From positions 17,732,001 through 17,796,000 of the forward strand of contig CM046304.1 of assembly GCA_025267735.1 (NCBI GenBank): 64,000 nucleotides of DNA, written 5' to 3'. Source of the stretch: Mactra quadrangularis. Taxonomy: Eukaryota > Mollusca > Bivalvia > Venerida > Mactridae. The notes beneath the pieces were generated by a model. It did no database searches, had not been told where the DNA came from, and worked only from the letters and a program-made list of their open reading frames with translations. Below, in pieces: positions 24,401 to 39,400 of the stretch. The stretch's first letter is position 1. The number at the start of each line of letters is the position of its first letter. The translations under genes were made by a program, and so were the position numbers.

Positions 24401-27400
24401 TGCTCAAATCTTGTGTATATCGACGTTTCTGGAAACGTCGATATTAACTGCTCGTGCATTTCTTCGGCCAATTGAACTATCAAAGGATCGCCGACTATCA
24501 TTTACAAACTTCAATATTCCTCATTTCTTTGATAATATTGGCTTCCGAAAGTATTGTAGTGTCGGCATTCTGTGATCTTTCAAAGCAAAGGTTAGCAAGT
24601 TCCGTATTACGAAATTTTCTCATTTTAGTTGTACTAGATATTTTAAAAATCTTTTACTTTGATTCTGGACTTAATGTGTTTTAATGTTATAACATGATTA
24701 CACTTCGCGTGTAAACTACGACTATGTCGACATAAAAATATGTTCAGAGAATATTGTATTGATCGTTGTCATTAAACGCAGTTCACATATTTGATATAAG
24801 TTTAACATTATTAAACTCATAATTATAATTTTTTCAAAAATATTTACAGACGTATACATTGCGTAGGGTCTTTTTTGACGATTAAAATTGCTTTTATACA
24901 AATTGGTTCACACGCATGTATAACAAAATAAAAAAAAATATCTAATTTATTTAGCTCTACTCTTTATTATAAGCATATCATGACGTTGACATGTGCAACT
25001 CTTCTCGTGGATAACAACGCGTCAGACGTCATTTTGGATAAATCGCAACGTCGTTGTTGCAAGAAACATCATTTTATGCGTGACATTCATTTAGCTGTAA
25101 AATCGTTAATATTGGTCAGATTTTGAAAAGGTTTTCAGTTTCATGCATCGGAGATGTTGTACTTTCCGAAAATGTAAAAAAGTAAAAATCAAAAATTTTG
25201 TCATTAAGCCCGGTTTTCACAGAGCCTGGCCCATATATAATGAATAGCAGTGTAATGGTTAACCAATATGCCTGTCAATATTGCAATAGGAGTTATGACA
25301 ATTTTTACTGGTTCATTTTTCCTTGAACTGGTTTTAGTAGTTATGTTCCATACTTATTGTTTTTAAATCAGAATCCAAAATTTAAAGGTTTATATAAATC
25401 TTAAGGTATGTTGAAAACTTGAAATAATATTTTTATATTGCCAAAACATGCTTTCTAACATCTAGTCCATTATACACAAATCATTCAACATTTGTTAAGA
25501 GATCATTTTAGCCATTTCCACACGGCTAAAATCACATCAAAAACATACCTCATTGTTTTATAGAGTATAAAAATTTATCCTACTTGTTTGTTGAATTGGG
25601 CAACCTAATTTTACAATTAATGTCAAACTCCGTTGACATAAAATTAATTTGTACAAGTTACATTGTAAATGATTTTAAAAAACATCTTTGTGTTGTCTAA
25701 TCAACTTACCCTCTTCGATTAAATAGTTGTATTGTTACCCCACCCAGTGCTGTTGTCTCTTTCTGTGACTCACCAGCATTAGAAGAAGAACCAGTCTGTG
25801 AATTCTTGATTCCAATAAGAGTGATACACAGTCTAGATTCTCTAGGTAACAAACATAGTTGTAGATCAAATGTTAACCTGAAACAAATTTGAAGATCAAA
25901 TGTTAACCTGAAACAAATTTGAAGATCAAATGTTAACCTGAAACAAATTTGAAGATCAAATGTTAACCTAAAACAAATTTGATGATAAAATGTTAACCTG
26001 AAACAAATTTGAAGATCAAATGTTAAACTTAAAAATAATTTTAAAATCACATTTTAACCTAAAACAAATTTGAAGACCCGATGTTAATGGTTAATCTAAA
26101 ATCAAATTTAAAGATCATATGTTAACCTAAAAACAATTTGAAGATCACATTTTAACCTAAAACAAATTTGAAGACCAAATGTTAATGGTTAATCTAAAAT
26201 CAAATTTAAAGATCAAATGTTAACCTAAAAACAATATAAGGAAATAAAATGTTGATTTAGAAATAATACAAAAATAAAATGTCAACCATAAAATTTATTT
26301 TAAAAAACTGAGACTAAAATTATATGAAATAAATTGTTAACATGAAAAACAAATACATTAATTAGTAGGATAATAACAGTACTTTATTTGATTTTAGATT
26401 TCTTTTATTATCTGGACACATCAATGTTTGTCAAACCAAAATATACTTCATACTCTATCCAAAATGGAATTCAACTATTAAATGTACAATCAATGTGGGT
26501 GTTTTCGTTTTCATTAAATTATGTTCTATATTTATGGCTGCATTGACAAATCTAATACTGTTTGTAATTACAAAACACATTTTGCCATGCAAGGCACGAA
26601 CATAATTTGAATGTTCATATATAAGATGTAAATATGAACTCTTTTTGGATGCTGGTACATCGTTCTATTATCAGTAGTACTCTTAACTATATCTGTGAGT
26701 TTACACTTTGTATTTTACAATTATTGTGTGTCTTTTATATGTTATAGGTTAGCAATAAGAACGGCAGGAGATTTTTTAACTTGGCGTGTCAATCAAACAA
26801 AAGACAAATTTTACTTTCAAAACCAGAAAGAAATGAATATATTAAGAAATATTCTATAATAATCTACATAATAGAACAAATGAGTAATATTAACACTTTT
26901 ATCTACTGAGCCACACATACTCAACAATTATTTTGTTTTCATAAGAAAAAAATTCTTTGAAACAGCACCACAATAACACTGACTTATGTGTTCCTCCTTA
27001 AACGGACCAGCCCAAAATTTAAAGTAGCCTGGTACAACCAATTTTCGATCAGCTAACAGTTAATTGCCGTGAAAGGCATACGTAAGGGACGAACAGCGTC
27101 TGTAAACGCTGAAATACTGTTCAACAACTATTTAGCACTAAAAATATGCAAAAAACACAACTTTACCTTATGTCATGTTTTAAATATCCGTTTTCTACGT
27201 AACTGACCTAATTTTACTAAACCGGAAGTTGCGCAACCTATTTTCGCTCAGATGCTGTTAAAGTATAGTGCGCGTCATAGATAGTGTGACAAGATGTCAT
27301 AAACCATTATCATAGATATTAAACACAATATTTAACTGTCACTAACGAATACTTTTCAAAACCTATTTACAGTGTATCTTAATGATAGTTTTTAAAATTT

Positions 27401-30400
27401 ACATGTGGAGGAAACACAGTTGGGGCACAGGAATGTGTCTTCTCTTCTAATGACCCTTACTGTTCTCAAAAATCGTTATAGTATCCGTTTTGTCATGATA
27501 ATATAGGGTCTTTATGACCCGCTAGTAGGTACATGATTTTCAAAAATATCAAAGAGTAAAACATTTGGTAAACAAGCAAATTCGTTGAATTAATATCCCC
27601 CGCCGAGTACTTGTTTTTACTAACACAACAACTGGAGACATAAGGCTTTATTAATAAATATAAAAATCCATAAAACCATAATAGGGAACATACATAACTC
27701 CATGTTAATAAAAATTATCAGGACATGCCAATGAGATGCAAATTTCTTTTCTGTATTGTTGGTTTCCATAAAATCTTGTTGAAATCAATCCAGCTGTTGC
27801 AAAGAAATAGCAATATTTCTCTATATGAACACTGCACAATTAATCAAGGGCAATAACTCTGAGCTGAAAGGTCTGACCAGAACAAGGCGACAATATGCGC
27901 GTCTCCTCTAGATATTGATGATTCCCATAAAGTTTCGTTGAATTCCAGCCATTAGTTGCAGAGAAATAGCGCAGAAATTTTTTTTCCTCTATTACGCATA
28001 CTGCATAACTAATCAAGGGCCATAACTCTGAGTTAAAGGGTCTGACCCGAACAAGCTGATGATATGCGCATCTCCTCTTGGTATTTAAGGTTCACATAAA
28101 GTTTCGTTGAATTCCAGCCAGAAGTTGCAGAGAAGTAGTGCGGAAACAACTTTTACACTAAATGCATACTACATAACTAATTAAGGGCCATAACTCTGAG
28201 TTAAAGGGTCTGACCGGAACAAGCTGACAATATGCACATCTCCTCTTGGTATTGAAAATTCCCATAAAGTTTCGTTGAATTCCAGCCATTAGTTGCAGAG
28301 AAATAGAGCAGAAACGACTTTTACTCTATATGCATACTACATAACTAATCAAGGGCCATAACTTTGAGTTTAAGGGTCTGACCCGAAAAAAGCTGACGAT
28401 ATGCGCTACTCCTCTTGATATTGATGATTCCCATAAAGTTTCGTTGAATTCCAGCCATTAGTTGCAGAGAACTACTCCGGAAACGACTTTTACTCTATAT
28501 GCATACTACATAACTAATCAAGGGCCATAACTCTGAGTTAAAGGGTCTGATCCAAAAAAAGCTGACCACATGCGCATCTCCTCTTGATATTGATGATTCC
28601 CATAAAGTTTCGTTGAATTCCAGCCAATAATTGCAGAGAACTACTCCGTAAACGACTTTTACTCTATATGCATACTACATAACTAATCAAGGGCCATAAC
28701 TCTAAGTTAAAGGGTCTGATCCGAAAAAAGCTGACCACATGCGCATCTCCTCTTGATATTGATGATTCCCATAAAGTTTCGTTGAATTCCAGCCAGTAGT
28801 TGCAGAGAACTACTCCGGAAACGACTTTTACTCTATATGCATACTACATAACTAATCAAGGGCCATAACTCCGAGTTAAAGGGTCTGATCCAAAAAAAGC
28901 TGACCACATGCGCATCTCCTCTTGATATTGATGATTCCCATTAAGTTTTGTTGAATTCCAGCCAGTAGTTGCAGAGAACTACTCCGGAAACGACTTTTAC
29001 TCTATATGCATACTACATAACTAATCAAGGGCCATAACTCTGAGTTAAAGGGTCTGATCCAAAAAAAGCTGACCACATGCGCATCTCCTCTTGATATTGA
29101 TGATTCCCATAAAGTTTCGTTGAATTCCAGCCATTAGTTGCAGAGAACTACTCCGGAAACGAAATTCGGACGGACGGACGGACAACGCCAAAACTATATC
29201 CCCCTCCCGATTTCATCGGCGGGGGATAATAATATATATAAACTACAACTCCAAATATTTGAAAAAATAAGAAAAGTTCGTCAAGAGCCATATGTCACAA
29301 ATTCTCAACTTTTCCGTGAAGTATACTTTTCCAAATATGGAAAAGTAGGTGGAGCCATATGAAATGATGTTGTCTGTCAGACGACACGCTTCAAACAAAG
29401 AGAAAATGTTGGATGTAATATTTAAAACACATATTTACGATGTAAAATTTTGGGAATAGTGAAAACAACTAAAAATTTGGTGTAAGTAAGTTTTGTTCGT
29501 TTGTTTTTACCAATTGTATCCCCAATTTTCTTTAAAAAAGGTTGAATGATATACCTATGGCGTGTGTAAACAAAACATGTGCGTGACGAAGCGGAAAGGG
29601 CGAGTTTAGCCAGCATAACTAAAATTTTCCAGAGCCGATCGAATATTGGTTGTGATTGAAAATAGGTTGTGTCGGGATACAATAAAACACCATGTTTACA
29701 AAATTGATTGATAAGTACTGATTTGTTAGAAAACTGTATAATATACCATACCATTCATCCCATACAATATGTGGTACAAGACCAGATGTGTTTGTAGAAG
29801 CACATGTTGATGTTGACATCGGTACTAGCTTTCTTTTACCATGATATAATTCACATTCTACTTTAAATTCATCATATCTGCAAGTAGTACAGTAATAAAC
29901 AATTTATGATAATTATGGGATAACTTTACTGGAGCTTTATGTGTAGGACCAGAGGTAGGACACACACTTAGAGGTCCAGAGGTTCTGGTTCAAATCCTAC
30001 ATAGAGCACTACTAATTTCCTTCAGCAAGAAATTTGAAGTTGTTAAACACCATCCAGATATAAATGGGAAGTGAGAGATCACCTGCCTGAAGTTGATTTC
30101 AATGGTCAGGGGATATCGCACAAAATTGTGAAGACTGCTTAACCTGTATTTGGAAGCAATAGGTACTGTGAGGGATCACCTACCTGAATGCGAGTTCAAT
30201 GATCAGGGGTTGTTGTACAAAATTGTATTGTCAGCTAAACATGTATATGGAAGCAGACTGCAAAACTCACTTTAACTTTTTTTCTCATTTTTTCAGGGGG
30301 GGGGGAATTATGCCATAGAAACAAATTGTATAGATTATATCATGGTGGTCAGTCAACCTACTCATTGTTCCTAGAAAAGCAAAATCTCTGGATTTAGGTG

Positions 30401-33400
30401 TTACCCATCTACTAGGCACATACTTTTGTCAGTGACTTACAACTGTCCCACATAATTAAGAATCATTGGTGAAGGGAGAATGGCCGTAGAAATAATTTCA
30501 TGACCAAGCATCACAAAATTATGCATCGCCCAGGAATCAAACCCACAACTCTTTGATCAAGCACTTGTGTGCTACCAACTGAGCTAGCTGAGCAGCTATT
30601 AACTTCTTTTTACTTTAGAGCTACTACATGTACCATGTAGTACATACAATAAATTGAACATTAGAATGTACTTACCTATTGCCCCAGTCTGGAGGTATTC
30701 TATGTACTGAACAAATCTGTACTATAACGTTTTCTGATGTACTTACCTATTACCCCAGTCTGGAGGTATTCTATGTACTGAATAAATCTGTACAATAAAG
30801 TTTTCTGATGTACTTACCTATTACCCCAGTCTGGAGGTATTCTATGTACTGAATAAATCTGTACAATAAAGTTTTCTGATGTACTTACCTATTACCCCAG
30901 TAATGAGGTATTCTATGTACTGAACAAATCTGTACAATAAAGTTTTCTGATGTACTTACCTATTGCACCAGTCTGGAGGTATTCTATGTACTGAATAAAT
31001 CTGTACAATAAAGTTTTCTGATGTACTTACCTATTACCCCAGTCTGGAGGTATTCTATGTACTGAATAAATCTGTACAATAAAGTTTTCTGATGTACTTA
31101 CCTATTACCCCAGTCAGGAGGTATTCTATGTACTGAATAAATCTGTACTATAACGTTTTCTGATGTACTTACCTATTGCACCAGTCTGGAGGTATTCTAT
31201 GTACTGAATAAATCTGTACAATAAAGTTTTCTGATGTACTTACCTATTACCCCAGTCATGAGGTATTCTATGTACTGAACAAATCTGTACAATAAAGTTT
31301 TCTGATGTACTTACCTATTGCACCAGTCTGGAGGTATTCTATGTACTGAATAAATCTGTACAATAAAGTTTTCTGATGTACTTACCTATTACCCCAGTCA
31401 TGAGGTATTCTATGTACTGAACAAATCTGTACAATAAAGTTTTCTGATGTACTTACCTATTGCACCAGTCTGGAGGTATTATATGTACTGAATAAATCTG
31501 TACAATAAAGTTTTCTGATGTACTTACCTATTTCCCCAGTCTGGAGGTATTCTATGTACTGAACAAATCTGTACAATAACGTTTTCTGATGTACTTACCT
31601 ATTACCCCAGTCAGGAGGTATTCTATGTACTGAATAAATCTGTACTATAACGTTTTCTGATGTACTTACCTATTGCACCAGTCTGGAGGTATTCTATGTA
31701 CTGAATAAATCTGTACAATAAAGTTTTCTGATGTACTTACCTATTACCCCAGTCATGATGTATTCTATGTACTGAACAAATCTGTACAATAAAGTTTTCT
31801 GATGTACTTACCTATTGCACCAGTCTGGAGGTATTCTATGTACTGAATAAATCTGTACAATAAAGTTTTCTGATGTACTTACCTATTACCCCAGTCTGGA
31901 GGTATTCTATGTACTGAATAAATCTGTACAATAAAGTTTTCTGATGTACTTACCTATTACCCCAGTCTGGAGGTATTCTATGTACTGAACAAATCTGTAC
32001 AATAAAGTTTTCTGATGTACTTACCTATTGCACCAGTCTGGAGGTATTCTATGTACTGAACAAATCTGTACTATAAAGTTTTCTGATGTACTTACCTATT
32101 ACCCCAGTCTGGAGGTATTCTATGTACTGAATAAATCTGTACTATAAAGTTTTCTGATGTACTTACCTATTACCCAGTCAGGAGGTATTCTATGTACTGA
32201 ATAAATCTGTACTATAAAGTTTTCTGATGTACTTACCTATTACCCCAGTCTGGAGGTATTTTATGTACTGAATAAATCTGTACAATAAAGTTTTCTGATG
32301 TACTTACCTATTACCCCAGTCATGAGGTATTCAATGTACTGAATAAATCTGTACAATAAAGTTTTCTGATGTACTTACCTATTACCCCAGTCATGAGGTA
32401 TTCTATGTACTGAATAAATCTGTACTATAACGTTTTCTGATGTACTTACCTATTACCCCAGTCATGAGGTATTCTATGTACTGAATAAATCTGTACAATA
32501 AAGTTTTCTGATATACTTACCTATTACCCCAGTCATGAGGTATTCTATGTACTGAATAAATCTGTACTATAACGTTTTCTGATGTACTTACCTATTACCC
32601 CAGTCATGAGGTATTCTATGTACTGAACAAATCTGTACAATAAAGTTTTCTGATGTACTTACCTATTGCACCAGTCTGGAGGTATTCTATGTACTGAATA
32701 AATCTGTACAATAAAGTTTTCTGATGTACTTACCTATTACCCCAGTCTGGAGGTATTCTATGTACTGAATAAATCTGTACAATAAAGTTTTCTGATGTAC
32801 TTACCTATTACCCCAGTCTGGAGGTATTCTATGTACTGAATAAATCTGTACAATAAAGTTTTCTGATGTACTTACCTATTACCCCAGTCTGGAGGTATTC
32901 TATGTACTGAATAAATCTGTACTATAAAGTTTTCTGATGTACTTACCTATTGCCCCAGTCATGAGGTATTCTATGTACTGAATAAATCTGTACAATAAAG
33001 TTTTCTGATGTACTTACCTATTACCCCAGTCTGGAGGTATTCTATGTACTGAATAAATCTGTACAATAAAGTTTTCTGATGTACTTACCTATTACCCCAG
33101 TCAGGAGGTATTCTATGTACTGAACAAATCTGTACAATAAAGTTTTCTGATGTACTTACCTATTACCCCAGTCTGGAGGTATTCTATGTACTGAATAAAT
33201 CTGTACAATAAAGTTTTCTGATGTACTTACCTATTACCCCAGTCAGGAGGTATTCTATGTACTGAACAAATCTGTACAATAAAGTTTTCTGATGTACTTA
33301 CCTATTACCCCAGTCTGGAGGTATTCTATGTACTGAACAAATCTGTACAATAAAGTTTTCTGATGTACTTACCTATTACCCCAGTCATGAGGTATTCTAT

Positions 33401-36400
33401 GTACTGAACAAATCTGTACTATAACGTTTTCTGATGTACTTACCTATTACCCCAGTCATGAGGTATTCTATGTACTGAATAAATCTGTACTATAACGTTT
33501 TCTGATGTACTTACCTATTACCCCAGTCATGAGGTATTCTATGTACTGAATAAATCTGTACTATAACGTTTTCTGATGTACTTACCTATTACCCCAGTCA
33601 TGAGGTATTCTATGTACTGAATAAATCTGTACTATAACGTTTTCTGATGTACTTACCTATTACCCCAGTCATGAGGTATTCTATGTACTGAATAAATCTG
33701 TACTATAACGTTTTCTGATGTACTTACCTATTACCCCAGTCATGAGGTATTCTATGTACTGAACAAATCTGTACAATAAAGTTTTCTGATGATCCTGTCA
33801 CATCTTGTGGGTCTAAAATAATACAAATAGAGTCATTAATATCAAAAATAATTTACTAGTCATAACCATTATCAATTTTCTTTTTGGATATATTCTAACA
33901 TACAAGTCAAGTCACTCACATGTGAGGACTCACCAAATTTAACAATTTTGAATTTCTGCAGCTAATTTTAAAATTTGGCAACAAAAAACAGCCCAGATCA
34001 TTTATCTTTGACATATTAAGTTAAGAAGTTGTAATACTAATTATATTGAATAATAATTGATGTCTGTATACTCTCTTTTAGTAATACTCGCAATTAGAGC
34101 TAAGTGAGACTTTGTTATAATAATAAACTCTTGATAACCTGCTTCTATGAAAACATTACATATAATAGTTAAGCATTGGTTAATAATGAAAACTTTCTGA
34201 GTCAGATTTTTATCGTGGAATATATATAGGACGGTTTTCTCTAAGATGCATTGTCTTTGCCAAAGTGTTATGCCAAAAAATCAATTTAGCAAACTGATTT
34301 CACATTGTTGAATAAAAAAACACACCCTTTATTCTTTACAGTGAATAAATCCTTTCCGTTTTAATAGTTTTCAAACTGTTAAGTGCAAATGTGTAGAAAA
34401 AGAATCTCCTTATCATTTTAGCGAAGTTTTTTTTTCAACCAATACTCTAACATTTTAACAGTATGGCATAGGATTTTAAATACCACACAAATAGAATCAG
34501 TCTCCAAAAAAAGGTGAAGGTCAAATAGAGTTTGTCAACATGGGTAAAATACTACCAATAAATAATGCATTATTAAACCTATATTCGCTGCAATAGATCA
34601 GATGTAAAAGAATAAACTGATAACAATTTTTTGAAAAGATAAGCTTTCATTTTGTTACAAAGATATTTTGTTTGGTAAGTACCGCAGAAATAGAAGCAAA
34701 CCTGGTACAAGTAAATATTGTAGGAGGAAGACTAGTTTTGCACAGTGCCATCTATGTACAGGTCGTCCACGTAAACATTGCGTATATAAACATAGCCGGT
34801 TTCATTACACACCAATATTTAGGGGTGAATTACTTTTAAAATTTTATAGTTAAATTTGTTAACACTTATTTTATAAACATATCTTTATATAAAATTTACA
34901 ATGTGCATACACACTATTTAACAAATGTTACATTTACAAATGGCTTGTTTAAATCAGTAAAATAATGTTCATGCATTAGCTTATTCACTTATTAAGTGGG
35001 CAAGTCGATCAGTAGTACGATCAGTAGACGGGCTGAACAATCACAATATAGCCCAAATATTATTGAATTGTTTTGTTCGTTTTTGTTGGGTTTTATGCTG
35101 TTGCAACACATGGTATAGGTCATAAAACAGCAATCAGTCAATCTACTCACTGTTCCTGGAAAGGCTAGATCTCTGGATTTAGCTGTTAACCAACTACTTA
35201 GCACATATTTTCGTCAGTGACTGACAACTGCCTTACATAATTATGAATCATTTGTAGGAGGGAGAATATTATAAAAGTAAAGATTTAATCAAGAATATTT
35301 ACGAAGACTACACAGAGTTTCAAAAATGTAACCAGTTAACAAACTATATCACAGACAATATAAAATGGCATTAAAGAGTGACCATCAGCATGCAACTACT
35401 GACAACGAACATTTAGTGCTTTAATATTTTATGACTCAAGCAAGGAGAAATACGCTAATGACAAAATAGGTGAAGCATTCAATTATTTAAACCCTAAAAA
35501 TACAGATCTTTCCAGGCGAACATAGAAGATCATGCTAATATGACAGGTAGAAAAGTGACCAGTTTCCTAAACGTATCGCTAGCTGGCGCTTTGTCCCCTG
35601 GTACTCTTGATTTGACATCACTTACTTATTAATTTTGGTGTAAAAAGGGTACCACAGCACAAAGTGCTTGATAGAGATTTCCTTAGAAAACTGAACAATG
35701 GTCAAACTATAGACATAATCTAAAGCCTACCTCCAGAAAAAGAATGACCTATACTTTAAGCACAAAATACATAACCATTGGCCATTTCCCTAATTATAAG
35801 ACTAGCTAACACTTCATCCTTGGTACCCTCGATTTGATATCACATACTACATGTAATTCCTTTTGATTTAAGAAGGGTACCAGAGGACAAAATGTCACTT
35901 AGTGATATCCTTAGGAAACTGACCACATGCTTCTTAATTCAACTTGACATTCAAAGTTCAAGTCATTTATTCCAGGAATTCTATCTTAGAAAGACAACTT
36001 TCATTCAATAAAAACAACATGCCATTACAGAAGGATTTACAGAAGACTTAAAGAAAGGAAGCTATGATGAACTATTTCATACATCAAAGTTGAGACAATC
36101 TTACATCCACAATATTTACATAAAGATAACAATCTAGAGCACTACAGTAAAACTATACTCAATATTTACATCTATATATTTTTCCATCATAAAATTTATC
36201 TGAAATAAATCATGTAGTCTAATTCAATATCGAACTGACAGGAGCAACTGGTTAAAGCCACAATTGTATATGAAGATAGTTTCATTTACAGCTGACATGA
36301 AAACAGTCTTAAAAACTTAAAGCTATCAAAAAATAACAAGCATTACATGGGTAGATCCAGGGGGGGGGGTCAGGGGGTTCGGACCCCACCTAGAATTTGG

Positions 36401-39400
36401 AAAATGTACCTGTCCATTAGTGTATTTTTGCCTGTAAGTCATTTTTAAGTAGCATGAAGCAAATTTCTCGGAGCTTAACAAAGATTTGATGGTTACGTAG
36501 TTTTTATTATCAATTTATTGCATTTTTTTCTGCAAATTGTGTATAATGTGGTTGTGGTTCGGACCCCCCTTAGAAAAGTTCGGACCCCCCTAGAAAAGTT
36601 CGGACCCCCCTAGAAAAAAATCCTGGATCCGCCCCTGCATTACTAGTGTTGCCTGCAAGACTGTAGTAAGTGCATTGTGTTAAAGAGCAAGTGACTACAG
36701 TCTTGCAGGCAATCCTTGATTAGAGACATAATGAACATTTCAAACCATTTTTCTCTCTAAGGTTAACTTTGAAAAAGTTTCCATGTCTGAAAAGAGGGTG
36801 TCCTTTAATAAGAATACTCTATATTCATGTTTTTGTTAACACTGACTATACATGTTTTAAAATCGTTTTAAGGCTAAATTATTTAATTTGGAAGAATTTT
36901 TTCCCATCAGTTATTATATGGCGTCCAGCACACCTAACCTAGCTTTTCTTGAACCTTGTCTATTACCAGTGCACACTTTCACAAGGCTGGTTTATACCTT
37001 ATTAATGGAGGAAAACTGACATTATTGTCAAGTTTTCATTGAAGGGTACATGTATAACCTCCCCAGTGGGGTTCAAAACCTGTGCCCCTTCGATACACAA
37101 GATTTTTAAATCCAGGCGCGCTACCAACTGCGCTACCAACCTGTCTCATTCAATACTCAAAAATAAATAAACTCTGAAACTCAACTGATGCCAGAGGCAT
37201 AAAACTTTTTTATTAAGCAAACCATTTCCATGTTCCGAACCAAGATAATTAAAAAAACTAAAATCTAAACAATATAGATATAATCCACTTACCCCATGGT
37301 TGGTCTATTCTTATACCAAGATGAAAATCAGTATGAAATGCTTGACAATATATTCTAACAAGTTGTTTTACAGATTTAACTAATGATTCCAAGGCTTCCT
37401 CTAACTGTGGTACATGTGCTACTCTCAATCTATAATAATAAAAGTAATGTAACAGTTGGGAACAAAGGTCCTGTTATACATGTTAACCAGGCTTTACAAT
37501 CATGTAGGATAACCCCAGCACATTAACGTTAAAAACACCTTCAAGCAGGTGATCTTCACAGTATCAGTTAACACCATGGTTGTGTAAAGCAATTGAAGGT
37601 ATTTTTTTTATTCAAAGATATAAGCTTCATAACGCACCAGTAAACACCATTTCTCATGGTACCAGTACTTTAATGGGTATTTTTAACATTTGAAAACAAA
37701 ATTATATCTGACCAAATAAGGATTATCTTTTGTTTGAAATGTTTAATTATGATCACATCTTAACTGTTGACAACAAAACTTGATTTTTGCCATTCAATGC
37801 TTACTGCATTTTCACTTTGATATCAGTATCGATTCAAAATAACCATATCATTTTATCAGAACTAGTTCAATTTTAGCAGTATCCAACCCTTGGTAGAATA
37901 TACAGAGAATTTAACTTACTTTCCTCTCTGTAAAGTAGCATAACCTCCACCAGTATGTTCTAACGTAGCACTTCTGGATGGTAAACTTTCTTTCATTTGT
38001 TTTAATAGACTTTCAACTCTTATTAAACATTTAGCTATATCTATAGTCTCTATTTTAGATAATATATTACATATAGCTTTAACAGACTGGGACAATGATT
38101 GGAACTGTACACGATCTACTTCATCCTGAAATATCACAAAACCAGTCCATGGAAATTTGAAAATATAAAATACTCTGAAAGAAGAGTTGAATTATCACAA
38201 AACCAGTCAAAGAAATTTTGAAAAATATCAAAACCTGCTTCAATGACAATAAACATCATACAATGACTTTCAGAGAAATTCTAAGACTAACTATTTTCTT
38301 TATAAATAAATAACTAAAATATTAAATAAATCAATCAATTTAAATAAATAATTTTTATTTTGAGTCGGCACAGTAACAAAATAAATGACAAGCTAATATG
38401 AGCTTTTATACTGACTATGTTTATTTTAAACAAATTTATTTGTGCTGGATTTTTAATCAAGTAATTATAACTTAGATTAATCACTTTTGATTCCAATTAC
38501 TGGTCCTCCAATTCTGAGCTAGAAGAATAAAGTTTCTTGCTCAAGGAAACAACTGGTTAGTTGTTGGATAGGATTTGTACCAACGAAGAGCTGGCAATCC
38601 AATGATTCCAAACTATGTTATGAGATAAAAAGTCTGTAATAATATACACACTTTAGACCTATCAGGAAGAAATAGTAATACAAGTTTACCTGTAGAACTA
38701 GATCTGAGACTCTTTCCACTTCTGTATAAAATGTATTCATCAATATTTCTAATGACTCCCTGAAAAAACATGTATATTAATAGAACTTGTCCAACAAAGT
38801 AATTATGAATGGTTCCACCAAAGACATAGTTGTGGATTTCGATAATTTTTCTTCTACATTATTAAATCAACGCTAACCCAACACGTCACAATAACAGAAT
38901 GAACCAACTTAGCCTAATACTAACCAATGGTCATAACTTAGGAACAATTTTATCATAACGACCATTTTCTTCTCAGTTCAAGCTATGGGACAAAAACCTC
39001 AAATATGACATGATTTTGCAATAATCACAAAGGCCTTTGAAGTGGAATTTTATCATACAAAATGACAAATGAGGTTTACAAAACCCTTTAACTAAAATCA
39101 GACATAGTATTACGTAGAATGATAAATCATAACATACCTCGTAACTTCAGTTTCTCTAACATGATCTTGTGGGAAATATAACTGTTGATTATCATCATCA
39201 ATCTACAAAATTAAAACATGAAAAATATTCACTATTCATAGAATTTAAACTAGAATAATTTTTAGTCATATAAAAATGAATCATGAGGGATTTTTCTTCA
39301 TAAATCTTTTATTCACTCAATATATCCTAAGTTAAGGCTAAAGGTGGAACTTTTACACAGACCTGTGATAAAGGCCTTTGGTCGAAATGTTGGATATTTA

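Larger units (their letters stand above)
21537..25233. mobile_element. 3.7-kb TIR DNA transposon remnant
   Basis: Left end GCCAGGCTCTGTGAAAACCG (21540 on) and right end CGGTTTTCACAGAGCCTGGC (to 25230) are inverted, extending through GGGCTTAATGACA to about 33 bp. Flanks are TATATA-rich, so the target duplication (TA or TATATA) is unresolved. No transposase ORF. A CGTACG MITE is nested at 22480-22854. Similar GCTCTG...GGGCTTAATG ends are common in bivalve MITEs (from memory). Confidence 0.85.

Noticed and set aside
30663..33790. CRISPR-like regular repeats
   Set aside because: Units are contiguous at 71 bp with no unique spacers, and they derive from a eukaryotic exon; it is a minisatellite.
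34668..34853. 61-codon basic plus-strand frame
   Set aside because: No start context, no splice structure, no recognisable family; chance frame in AT-rich intron.
37065..37145. Functional tRNA gene
   Set aside because: Pol III boxes are present but the acceptor stem does not pair well; treated as a SINE head.
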